This document shows, one piece after another, positions 1 through 5,058 of a DNA stretch of 8,951 nucleotides. The notes beneath the pieces were generated by a model. The model was not told where the DNA came from, did not search any database, and saw nothing but the letters and a program-made list of their open reading frames with translations. Each line of letters opens with the position of its first letter. The first letter of the stretch is position 1. Origin of the DNA: Candidatus Falkowbacteria bacterium CG10_big_fil_rev_8_21_14_0_10_43_11 (lineage in GTDB: Bacteria > Patescibacteriota > Patescibacteriia > Patescibacteriales > XYC2-FULL-47-12); contig PFAS01000017.1 in the NCBI GenBank assembly GCA_002778635.1, positions 1 through 8,951 of the forward strand. The letters are read 5' to 3'. A program made the position numbers and the translations under genes.

Positions 1-60
1 ATTAATTTTTGTTAAATTTTTATCAAAAAATTTTTGGGCGTCTTTCGGCGACAGAGCCAT
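1..60 (-). CDS. Possible N-terminus of an unidentified protein, cut by the left window edge
   Basis: Reading leftward from an ATG at 58-60 on the minus strand gives a 20-codon frame beginning MALSPKDAQKFF that stays open to the window edge. The in-frame stop lies only seven codons upstream of this ATG, so the start is reasonably defined. The A/T-rich codons resemble those of recQ and mutM rather than the neighbouring gtrA-like gene. No Shine-Dalgarno sequence is visible. The gene would be divergent from the gtrA-like gene, with about 61 bases between the starts. Twenty residues are too few to name a family, and the frame could still be fortuitous. Confidence 0.38.
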   Translation of the reverse strand, partial: MALSPKDAQKFFDKNLTKIN

Positions 61-74
61 AAAGTGATGTAAGA

Positions 75-83
75 TGCTATGTT
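75..83 (+). promoter_or_regulatory. Candidate extended -10 element for the gtrA-like operon
   Basis: TGCTATGTT reads as an extended -10 (TG, one base, TATGTT), which would start transcription near 90 and leave a leader of about 30 bases. No convincing -35 hexamer lies 16-18 bases upstream. The position between two divergent starts suits a promoter, but the match is weak. Confidence 0.22.
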
Positions 84-105
84 AGTTGTTCTTTCCCAAA
101 AACTG

Positions 106-115
106 AAAGGAGGAG
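106..115 (+). promoter_or_regulatory. Strong Shine-Dalgarno sequence of the gtrA-like gene
   Basis: AAAGGAGGAG is almost fully complementary to the 3' end of 16S rRNA and leaves eight bases between AGGAGG and the ATG at 122. It decides the start codon. The AT-rich genes later in the window lack a site this strong. Confidence 0.85.
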
Positions 116-121
116 TTCTCA

Positions 122-529
122 ATGCGAACCAAAACGTCTCGCCTCAGGCAAGTCGTGCGGTTCTGCGTTGCAGGAGCTGCCGGCGTCATTGCCTACTACA
201 TCGCGCTGTATGGCCTCACAGAATACCTCGGCGTCTGGTATGTCACTTCTGCGCTGGTTGGGTTCACCCTGAACACTGGGATGAACTTCACGCTCCAGAA
301 ATTTTGGACATTCCAGAACAAGGAAAAACACATGGTCGGCCGTCAGCTCGTGCTGTATATCGCCATGACTGTTTCCTTCCTCGTCGGCAACGCTCTCTTC
401 CTGTACCTCATGGTGGAGTATCTGCACATGTGGTACATCGGAGCACAGGTGATTCTCACGGTGGTCATCTCCATCTTGAGTTTCATTATCTCCGGTAGAA
501 TTTTCAAGAACGAAAGGAGGTTAGCATGA
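122..529 (+). CDS. GtrA-family four-helix membrane protein
   Basis: The 135-residue product fits the GtrA family (PF04138) in size and layout. Four hydrophobic segments lie at about residues 12-35, 38-57, 75-98 and 103-124. The first begins with the family-type RF..AG..G motif, and the loop after the second carries NF....KFWTF (residues 55-64), matching the conserved NF..nR.WTF signature. GtrA proteins act in the cytoplasmic membrane and are thought to move polyprenyl-phosphate-linked sugars across it for surface glycan or O-antigen modification; the substrate here is unknown. The start follows a strong ribosome site. The TGA stop overlaps the next gene's ATG in ATGA, implying translational coupling. 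The gene is visibly more G+C-rich, with many C-ending codons, than recQ or mutM. No glycosyltransferase gene lies beside it, unlike classical gtrAB loci. Family is confident; function is inferred. Confidence 0.9.
   Translation: MRTKTSRLRQVVRFCVAGAAGVIAYYIALYGLTEYLGVWYVTSALVGFTLNTGMNFTLQKFWTFQNKEKHMVGRQLVLYIAMTVSFLVGNALFLYLMVEYLHMWYIGAQVILTVVISILSFIISGRIFKNERRLA
513..520 (+). promoter_or_regulatory. Strong Shine-Dalgarno sequence of the FcoT-like gene
   Basis: AAAGGAGG lies inside the end of the gtrA-like gene, five bases before the ATG at 526. It supports this start and the coupled translation of both genes. Confidence 0.8.
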
Positions 530-999
530 GCGACAGAGCACGTGAGCTACTGGAACTTCTGTATGTGCCGGAAGCCGTCTACCTCCAAGAGGTGGTGGCT
601 TACTCGACAGAACAGAAGTCGGCAACCGGACGATTCGCCGTACCGCTTTCCCACTCGTACACTCGCCAGCCGATTGAGTATGTGACGGCGGAGCAGTATG
701 TCCGTTGTCTCTCGCAACTCTCGTATGTCGTCGTTGGCTTCCTGATTCAAGACAAGGTTGCCGACTTCAACTTCGCAGATTTCGAGACATTCAAACGGCT
801 CATGATCGAGTGCAAGATGTGGTTCCGGCGGAGCGATCTTCGCTATCTCAAGAACATCACGAAGGGAACGGACTTTGAGTTGTCGCTAACCTTGAAAGAG
901 GTCGGCACGCTCCGGGTCTTCTCGATCTGTGTTCTCGAGATTAGCGGTGTCATTCGCGGCGAACTTGAGTTTGTTGCCCCACTCAACGATAAGGGGTAA
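526..999 (+). CDS. FcoT-like hotdog-fold protein, possible acyl-CoA thioesterase
   Basis: The 157-residue soluble product has no signal peptide or membrane segment. Its order of elements resembles the FcoT thioesterase family (prototype Rv0098 of Mycobacterium tuberculosis), as judged by recall. Similar parts are an early Tyr (Y13), VYLQEVVAYS (about 18-27), a Tyr at 45 followed by a CLSQLSY helix (61-67), a central basic segment, and a final strand GVIRGELEFVAPLN (141-154) like the last strand of FcoT. Y13 and Y45 seem to align with the two active-site tyrosines, but the position of the FcoT active-site Asn appears to be Thr (T54), so activity is uncertain. FcoT hydrolyses long-chain acyl-CoA. 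Coupling to a GtrA-like transporter suggests lipid or lipid-linked sugar metabolism, but that is inference. The product may be only a distant hotdog protein of another family. The gene ends just before a strong terminator. Confidence 0.6.
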   Translation: MSDRARELLELLYVPEAVYLQEVVAYSTEQKSATGRFAVPLSHSYTRQPIEYVTAEQYVRCLSQLSYVVVGFLIQDKVADFNFADFETFKRLMIECKMWFRRSDLRYLKNITKGTDFELSLTLKEVGTLRVFSICVLEISGVIRGELEFVAPLNDKG

Positions 1000-1001
1000 C
1001 C

Positions 1002-1039
1002 GGGCGCTTCTCCTCACGGAGTCGCGCCCTTTTCTTTTT
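1002..1039 (+). terminator. Intrinsic terminator of the gtrA/FcoT-like unit
   Basis: GGGCGC (1002-1007) pairs with GCGCCC (1024-1029). An inner stem CTCC (1010-1013) with GGAG (1018-1021) closes a TCAC loop, and a T-rich run interrupted by one C follows from 1030. It begins three bases after the FcoT-like stop and is the best-formed terminator in the window. Confidence 0.88.
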
Positions 1040-1072
1040 ATAAATTCAAAGAGCGAGAATTGCCGCCAAAGC

Positions 1073-1135
1073 CAGTGAATTTTTCAATTTGAAATTATTG
1101 AAAAATTTACTGAAATGAGTTATACTTAACTCATT
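1073..1135. repeat. Two tandem AT-rich inverted repeats
   Basis: The first is a 16-base-pair stem (1073-1088 with 1097-1112, one G-T pair) around the loop TTGAAATT. The second is ATGAGTTA (1115-1122) with TAACTCAT (1127-1134), extended by one pair, around TACT. The second overlaps the end of the minus-strand recombinase-like remnant. No long T run follows either hairpin on the plus or minus strand, so ordinary terminators are unlikely. They could be the edge of a mobile element, a recombination site or an operator. The flanking stretch 1040-1072 holds no recognisable gene. Confidence 0.5.
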
Positions 1136-1380
1136 AAAAACTTGAAATTGTTAATGCTCTCGGCTTCAGAATTCATTTTGCCCGCCCGATTCATCCGAGC
1201 CGCGCAAAGCGCCTCGGCATGGTATCTTTCCGCAATTTTGAAGGCATTTTTGAAATCCAAGACCAAAGTGCGGTCGGCAATGCGGAAGTTCGAACCAATC
1301 TTTTTGAGAAAATCCCGTCCCGTCTTGGCGGGATCGGGATTTTCTTGTTGAGCGTATTTTTCGGCTTGGTTGGCTTTTTT
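1126..1380 (-). pseudogene. C-terminal remnant resembling a site-specific recombinase
   Basis: On the minus strand an 84-codon frame is open between a stop at 1381-1383 and a stop at 1126-1128. It has no plausible start near its 5' end. The stretch GRDFLKKIGSNFRIADRTL, followed by LDFKNAFKIAE, resembles the C-terminal tail of serine recombinases I associate with Patescibacteria genomes, in which KKIGSN followed by a basic-hydrophobic segment recurs. The catalytic domain and zinc ribbon are absent, so this would be a broken 3' end. A GC-rich palindrome (1307-1345) lies inside the frame and encodes the NPDPAKTGRDF part. The identification rests on a short stretch recalled from memory. The plus-strand frames across the same bases show no family resemblance. 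Confidence 0.4.
1307..1345. repeat. GC-rich palindromic element, REP-like
   Basis: AGAAAATCCCG (1307-1317) pairs with CGGGATTTTCT (1335-1345). Inside it TCCCG (1318-1322) pairs with CGGGA (1329-1333) around TCTTGG, with a single bulged T at 1334. This 16-pair hairpin has the CCCG...CGGG character of the second palindrome at 1552-1601, suggesting one dispersed repeat family. It could also be a hairpin inside the former recombinase gene. Confidence 0.6.
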
Positions 1381-1392
1381 TTATCATTTCCC

Positions 1393-1545
1393 AAATTTCT
1401 CACCGAACAAAAATCCATCGTCGCTAAACTTGATGCCCTTTCCACCAAAACCAAAAAACTGGAAGCGATTTATCAACAAAAACTGGCGGATTTGAAGGAG
1501 CTGAAAAAATCAGTCCTTAAGCGTGCTTTCTCGGGCGAGCTGTAA
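1393..1545 (+). pseudogene. C-terminal fragment of a type I restriction specificity subunit (HsdS)
   Basis: The last 50 or so codons before the TAA at 1543-1545 contain LTEQKSIVAKLDAL, then a Lys/Leu-rich coiled coil with LEAIYQQKLADL and the terminal AFSGEL. This is the hallmark C-terminal conserved helix and tail of HsdS, the subunit that recognises DNA and bridges two HsdM methylases. Both target-recognition domains and the first conserved helix are missing. The frame does continue upstream to an ATG at 1219, but that part runs through the antisense of the recombinase-like remnant and the 1307-1345 palindrome, so it is unlikely to be real protein. No hsdM or hsdR is nearby. I read this as a dead relic of a type I restriction-modification system. 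Confidence 0.82.
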
Positions 1546-1551
1546 AACTGG

Positions 1552-1601
1552 ATTCCCGCTTTCGTCCGTCTCGGCTTCGCTCCGGCGAGACGGGCGGGAA
1601 T
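1552..1601. repeat. Nested GC-rich palindrome after the HsdS relic
   Basis: ATTCCCGC (1552-1559) pairs with GCGGGAAT (1594-1601), and CCGTCTCG (1566-1573) pairs with CGAGACGG (1586-1593). The two stems are stacked on the 3' side and separated by six bases on the 5' side. It starts seven bases after the HsdS stop. There is no T run, so a dispersed palindromic repeat is more likely than a terminator. Confidence 0.65.
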
Positions 1602-1627
1602 GACATGGAGTAAGTAGTTTAGTCTAT

Positions 1628-1679
1628 TCTATGCATAGATTAGTATAATTTTGCATAGTTTTGGTGCTATGTTGCATAG
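1628..1679. promoter_or_regulatory. Three TGCATAG operator-like repeats upstream of the MerR-like gene
   Basis: TGCATAG occurs at 1632-1638, 1652-1658 and 1673-1679, with spacings of 20 and 21 bases, about two helical turns. The first copy is part of the perfect 12-base palindrome TCTATGCATAGA (1628-1639). The second and third copies are within the longer direct repeat TTGCATAGTTTT (1651-1662 and 1672-1683). An inverted relative, TGCTATG, lies at 1665-1671. Sites on one helix face just before a gene encoding a DNA-binding domain suggest autoregulation; this is inference. Confidence 0.6.
1644..1649 (+). promoter_or_regulatory. Candidate -10 box (TATAAT) for the MerR-ATPase gene
   Basis: A consensus TATAAT sits between the first and second TGCATAG copies. 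No good -35 hexamer lies 17 bases upstream, which would fit an activator-dependent promoter. Transcription would start near 1656, giving a leader of about 50 bases that contains repeats two and three. Confidence 0.4.
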
Positions 1680-1700
1680 TTTTACGATTTATGCTAGTAT
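1672..1700 (+). promoter_or_regulatory. Alternative promoter giving a nearly leaderless transcript
   Basis: TTGCAT (1672-1677), a 17-base spacer and TAGTAT (1695-1700) form a plausible sigma70-type promoter. Its start point would fall at or next to the ATG at 1707, so translation would be leaderless, consistent with the lack of a ribosome site. Its -35 overlaps the third TGCATAG copy, so a bound regulator would block it. Confidence 0.4.
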
Positions 1701-1707
1701 AAGCATA
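1690..1707. repeat. Inverted repeat abutting the MerR-ATPase start codon
   Basis: TATGCT (1690-1695) and AGCATA (1702-1707) are inverted around AGTATA. The right arm includes the A of the start codon and the left arm precedes a candidate -10. It may be a further operator half-site pair or a small hairpin affecting initiation. Confidence 0.4.
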
Positions 1708-2426
1708 TGAAAGAAGAATTGTTAACAATAACTCAAGCATCTGAAATTTTAGGTGTTTCTTTGGATACTTTGCGTCGCTGGGATAAAAGCGGCAAATTAG
1801 TCGCGATTAAAAAAGATGGCGGGACTCATCGTTATTACCGTGAAAAAGATTTGGAAATATTTGCCAGCGATCTAATGAAGTTTGCTTCGGAATGGATCCA
1901 AGACGGCGTTGAATTTCCGGGTACATTTTATTGTTCAACCAGTTCGATTTTCAATGCTCGGCTGACAAAAATGCAAAATGCGCTCATGCAAAAGCCCGGG
2001 TTTGAAAAATTATATTCTTTAATCGTTTTAGTTGCCGGAGAGATCGGTGATAATTCATTCGCGCATAACTTAGGAAAGTGGCCGGATACAGCAGGAATTT
2101 TTTTTGGCTATGACCTTGCCAAGGGCATAATTGTTTTGGCTGATAGAGGATTGGGTATTTTGGAAACATTGCGTCAGGTTCGGCCGGAACTTCCGAGCCA
2201 TGTAGCGGCGGTGGAAGTTGCGTTTACTGAATTCATTTCCGGGCGTGCGCCGGAAAAGCGCGGTAATGGACTTAAGCTTGTGCGCGAGGTGATTATAGAA
2301 CAGCCGATCAGTTTGTTTTTTACTAGCGGCGATGCTGAAGTGCGGATGAAAGGCGCTGATAAAATATTTCGTGTTACGCGCGGTCAGCGTATTGTACGGG
2401 GGTGTTTAGCTAAGATAGAGTTTTAA
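1707..2426 (+). CDS. MerR/excisionase-type DNA-binding domain fused to a GHKL ATPase
   Basis: The 239-residue protein has two parts. Residues 6-51 form a MerR-like helix-turn-helix and wing: LTITQASEILGVSLDTLRRW, then the wing GGTHRYYREKDL. Residues about 90-239 look like a GHKL (HATPase_c) domain: an N-box with E112, N116 and H120, a G1 box DRGLG (146-150) and a G2 box GNGL (186-189). There is no His-kinase dimerisation domain, receiver domain or membrane segment. The lid between the G boxes is short, as in RsbW-type anti-sigma kinases. The obvious partner is the STAS-like protein encoded 16 bases downstream. I infer a cytoplasmic regulator in which ATP binding or STAS contact controls DNA binding; the ligand and targets are unknown. 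Phosphorylation of the STAS partner is not shown. Operator-like repeats upstream suggest autoregulation. The domain assignment is strong, the mechanism speculative. Confidence 0.8.
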   Translation: MKEELLTITQASEILGVSLDTLRRWDKSGKLVAIKKDGGTHRYYREKDLEIFASDLMKFASEWIQDGVEFPGTFYCSTSSIFNARLTKMQNALMQKPGFEKLYSLIVLVAGEIGDNSFAHNLGKWPDTAGIFFGYDLAKGIIVLADRGLGILETLRQVRPELPSHVAAVEVAFTEFISGRAPEKRGNGLKLVREVIIEQPISLFFTSGDAEVRMKGADKIFRVTRGQRIVRGCLAKIEF

Positions 2427-2442
2427 CACATTTTAAAAATAT

Positions 2443-2760
2443 ATGAAATTACAACTTGAAAAATTTGGTAAAACATTAATATCACGGGAGTTGGGCAGTG
2501 AGGCCTTTAAGGCATTTCAGCCAACCTTGCGCGACCTTCCTAAAAATGAAGATCTGGAAATAGATTTTTCAGGCGTATTAACATTATCTCCGTCGTGGGC
2601 CGATGAATTTTTAAGTCCGCTGCTTAATCAATTGGACGACAAGTTAATACTTTTGCCAAGTGATAATCTTTCAGTAATTGCAACACTTAGAATTCTTCAA
2701 GAGGTTAATAAAAGATCCTTTAGGACTCAACGCCGAACAACGTTTGGGCTGTTTTTTTAA
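2443..2760 (+). CDS. STAS-like (DUF4325-type) small protein
   Basis: The 105-residue product fits the STAS-like DUF4325 family (PF14213) in size and in its central motif: a strand ending LEIDFSGVLTLSPSWADEFLSPL (residues 38-60, with the DFSGV strand, a Ser-rich turn and the ADEFL helix). A second strand, KLILLP, and a helix starting near SVIATLRIL (77-85) follow. Proteins of this family often sit next to GHKL ATPase genes, as here, and may act like SpoIIAA/RsbV antagonists in partner switching. S49 and S51 are conceivable phosphorylation sites but are unproven. No Shine-Dalgarno sequence is visible. The last 16 or so residues are basic and then hydrophobic (RTTFGLFF), and are encoded by the terminator-like hairpin and its T run, with TAA straddling the run. 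The natural C-terminus may therefore be altered. The gene stops six bases from convergent recQ. Confidence 0.75.
   Translation: MKLQLEKFGKTLISRELGSEAFKAFQPTLRDLPKNEDLEIDFSGVLTLSPSWADEFLSPLLNQLDDKLILLPSDNLSVIATLRILQEVNKRSFRTQRRTTFGLFF
2733..2758 (+). terminator. Terminator-like hairpin overlapping the end of the STAS-like gene
   Basis: CCGAAC (2733-2738) pairs with GTTTGG (2742-2747, one G-T pair) and seven Ts follow at 2752-2758. The stem is short, but the T run and the position before convergent recQ suit a terminator. It lies wholly within the coding frame. Confidence 0.42.
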
Positions 2761-2766
2761 AATTTA

Positions 2767-4923
2767 TCACAACCGAATCAAAATTCTCGCCAGCTTTAAT
2801 TCGTCGTACGAATATTGTCCATTCAAATATTCAAACACCGGTTTTAGTTTTTCGTCTCCGCATTCCGCGAAGGCGGTTTTCATGGTTTCGTATCGGTTGC
2901 GGGGGAGTTTCAAATATGCAAGATTAATTATTTCTCCGGCGTCTATTATTTTTTCAATATGGTTTATTATCGTGCTTGGCGCAAGGTCTTGGCGCTTGGC
3001 GATTCTTTCTATTGAAGTTTTTTTAATCAAAAGCTCTTTGGTTTTTAAATAAAATGTCGGTTTTTGCGTGCTCATCGTTAAAACCGGCTCTGCTGATTTT
3101 TCTCGTCTGGCGACAGGCGCCAGATTATTTTTAGCGGTAAATTCAGTTATCGCTCTTAAAAAAATAGCTCCGAATCGTTCAAGCTTTTTCGCGCCAACGC
3201 CGCTTATTTTTGAAAAATTATTTTTGTCTTGGGGGAAATAATAAGCCATTTCCCGCAAACTGGCGTCGCCAAAAATTACAAAAGGCGGGACGTTCGCTTT
3301 TTCCGCCAGCTCTTTGCGCAACGATCTTAAAATGGCGAATAATTCGGGATTAAATTCAAGTTCGCCCCGCTGTGGCCGTTTTTTAGCATCAATCACGTCG
3401 GCTCGCGGTTTGTTTAGGGATAAAGTTTCTTCGCTCCCCATAAATTCCGCTCCTTTTTTTGTTAAAGTAAGTATTGGATATTGGCCGTCGCTTTTGTGCA
3501 GATAATTTAAATTTATCAGCTGATTAATGATTTGAGCCAGTTCATTTTCGGAGAAATCATTTATTATTTTAAAGACAGAGAGTTGATCGTGCTTGTTTAT
3601 TAAAATTTTTTGATTTTTTTTACCAAGCAAAACATCAATAATATAATTTTTGCCAAAACGATTTTCGGCGCGCGCGACCGCGGAAAGAATTTTTTTTGAA
3701 ACGACCGTGGCGTCAAAAACTTCTTTTTCGGTTAAGCAGACATCGCACCCGCCGCAGTTTTCTTTTTCCAGAGTTTCCCCGAAATATTTTAATAGATATT
3801 TTTTACGGCAGGTTGAGAGATCGCAAAAATTCAATATTTCGCTTAACTTTTCCCGCGCGCGTTTTTGTAAATTATTATCCTCAATTTGGTTGATGAAAAA
3901 TTCATGTTTTCTCGTATCGGCGTAGGTATAAAAAGTTACGCATTCACTCGGCAAGCCGTCGCGGCCGGCGCGGCCGATTTCCTGGTAATAACCTTCCAGC
4001 GTTTTAGGAAAAGTATAATGGACGACTAACCTGACATCCGGCTTATCAATGCCCATGCCAAAAGCGATGGTGGCGACGATAATATTTATTTTGTCTTTGA
4101 TAAAAAAATCTTGAGTTGATTTTCTTTCGTTCGTTTCCAGCCCGGCATGATAAGCGCGCGCGTTGAATTTATTCAAGCGCAAGTTTTCCGCTATTTCCTC
4201 CGTTTCTTTGCGGGAGAAACAGTAAATAATAACTGATTCATTTTTGTATTTTTGCAGCAGGTTGACCAGTTTGGGGAAAGCTTGTTTTTTTTCAATAACG
4301 CTCAAATTAAGATTCTCGCGGTTAAAACTGGAGATAAAAATCGGCGCTTTTTTCAGGTTAAGCTGATTGATGATATCGGCGCGCACTTTCGCGGTCGCCG
4401 TGGCGGTGAGCGCGATTAGCGGGACGAAAGGAAAAAGTTTTTTTAATAAATTTAAATTGCGGTAATCCGGACGGAAATCATGCCCCCATTCGGAAATACA
4501 ATGCGCTTCGTCAACCGCGATTAAGCTGACAGGCAATGATTTTAAAAAATTCTGAAATTCTTTTTGAGCGAATCTTTCCGGCGCGAGATACAAAATTTTA
4601 ATCTCATTATTTTTTGCGCGCGCGTAAGCGGCGTTAATTTGCGCCGGCGTCAAAGAGGAATTAATAAATTCAGCTTTAATTCCGTTCGCCTGCAACGCGT
4701 CAACTTGGTCTTTCATTAAGGCGATAAGCGGAGAGATTACCAAGGTTATTCCGGGAAATTCAAGCGCCGGCAATTGATAGCAAAGCGACTTTCCTCCGCC
4801 CGTCGGCATTAAAACAAAATTATCTTTGCCGGCTAAAACGCTTTTAATGATGTCCGCCTGCATCGGCCGAAATTCATCGTAGCCGAAGTATTTTTTTAAA
4901 GTGGTTAGTAGTTGTTCAGTCAT
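2767..4923 (-). CDS. recQ: ATP-dependent DNA helicase RecQ
   Basis: The 718-residue product is a complete RecQ, a 3'-to-5' superfamily 2 helicase for recombination and repair of stalled forks. The helicase core has Walker A PTGGGKS (40-46), motif Ia SPLIALMKDQ, DEAH (138-141), the RecQ aromatic loop after it (SEWGHDFRP), TAT (173-175), FGMGIDKPDVR (288-298) and motif VI QEIGRAGR (314-321). Zinc ligands are C372, C390, C393 and C396. An RQC winged helix follows (about 405-495), then HRDC (about 524-596, with the GVGAKKLERFG turn). A further helix-turn-helix of the RecQ C-terminal type ends the protein (about 626-670, TSIERIAKRQDLAPSTI), making it longer than E. coli RecQ (about 610 residues). 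All catalytic motifs are intact. It is divergent from dedA and ends six bases from the STAS-like gene. Confidence 0.97.
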   Translation of the reverse strand: MTEQLLTTLKKYFGYDEFRPMQADIIKSVLAGKDNFVLMPTGGGKSLCYQLPALEFPGITLVISPLIALMKDQVDALQANGIKAEFINSSLTPAQINAAYARAKNNEIKILYLAPERFAQKEFQNFLKSLPVSLIAVDEAHCISEWGHDFRPDYRNLNLLKKLFPFVPLIALTATATAKVRADIINQLNLKKAPIFISSFNRENLNLSVIEKKQAFPKLVNLLQKYKNESVIIYCFSRKETEEIAENLRLNKFNARAYHAGLETNERKSTQDFFIKDKINIIVATIAFGMGIDKPDVRLVVHYTFPKTLEGYYQEIGRAGRDGLPSECVTFYTYADTRKHEFFINQIEDNNLQKRAREKLSEILNFCDLSTCRKKYLLKYFGETLEKENCGGCDVCLTEKEVFDATVVSKKILSAVARAENRFGKNYIIDVLLGKKNQKILINKHDQLSVFKIINDFSENELAQIINQLINLNYLHKSDGQYPILTLTKKGAEFMGSEETLSLNKPRADVIDAKKRPQRGELEFNPELFAILRSLRKELAEKANVPPFVIFGDASLREMAYYFPQDKNNFSKISGVGAKKLERFGAIFLRAITEFTAKNNLAPVARREKSAEPVLTMSTQKPTFYLKTKELLIKKTSIERIAKRQDLAPSTIINHIEKIIDAGEIINLAYLKLPRNRYETMKTAFAECGDEKLKPVFEYLNGQYSYDELKLARILIRL

Positions 4924-4929
4924 GGGTTA

Positions 4930-4958
4930 ATTTTACAGGTTTTGCCAGAACATGAAAA
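4930..4958 (-). promoter_or_regulatory. Candidate recQ promoter
   Basis: Read on the minus strand, TTTTCA (4953-4958) and TAAAAT (4930-4935) are separated by 17 bases. Transcription would start within a few bases of the recQ ATG at 4923, so the message would be nearly leaderless. The -35 matches consensus at four of six positions. Confidence 0.4.
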
Positions 4959-4959
4959 G

Positions 4960-4967
4960 CCCCCCCC
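4960..4967. repeat. C8 homopolymer between divergent promoters
   Basis: Eight consecutive C residues lie between the proposed recQ -35 (ending at 4958) and the dedA -35 (starting at 4970). Such tracts can slip during replication. Here a length change would alter the distance between the two promoters but no coding frame. It may also be a sequencing-prone site. Confidence 0.9.
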
Positions 4968-4969
4968 AT

Positions 4970-4998
4970 TTGTCATTAAGGGTGAAATGTGATAATAT
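4970..4998 (+). promoter_or_regulatory. Sigma70-type promoter of the dedA operon
   Basis: TTGTCA (4970-4975), a 17-base spacer and TAATAT (4993-4998), preceded by TG as an extended -10, form the best promoter in the window. Transcription would start near 5005 and leave a leader of about 54 bases. No ribosome site precedes the dedA ATG. Confidence 0.65.
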
Positions 4999-5058
4999 TT
5001 TGCCACGGACGGAAAGGCGCCGCCAAGTTTTAAACGCTCTCAACGCAAATGTCAATCT

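Noticed and set aside
119..427. Minus-strand frame opposite the gtrA-like gene
   Set aside because: The plus-strand product shows a clear membrane-protein family signature and a strong ribosome site. The antisense product shows neither.
1219..1392. N-terminal half of the 108-codon plus-strand frame that ends in the HsdS tail
   Set aside because: It lies antisense to the recombinase-like remnant and runs through a palindrome. It has no ribosome site and no HsdS character, so only the part from about 1393 is treated as real ancestry.
1552..1601. Reading the palindrome as an intrinsic terminator for the HsdS relic
   Set aside because: No T run follows the stem and the six-base asymmetry is unusual, so a dispersed repeat is preferred.
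1628..1683. CRISPR array made of the TGCATAG repeats
   Set aside because: The repeats are only 7-12 bases, spacing is about 20 bases, the copies are unequal and no cas gene is present.
2678..3052. Plus-strand frame crossing the STAS-like gene end and recQ end, containing LNAEQR like a UvrD start
   Set aside because: It is mostly antisense to recQ. Six residues of similarity are not enough, and the UvrD Walker motif does not follow.
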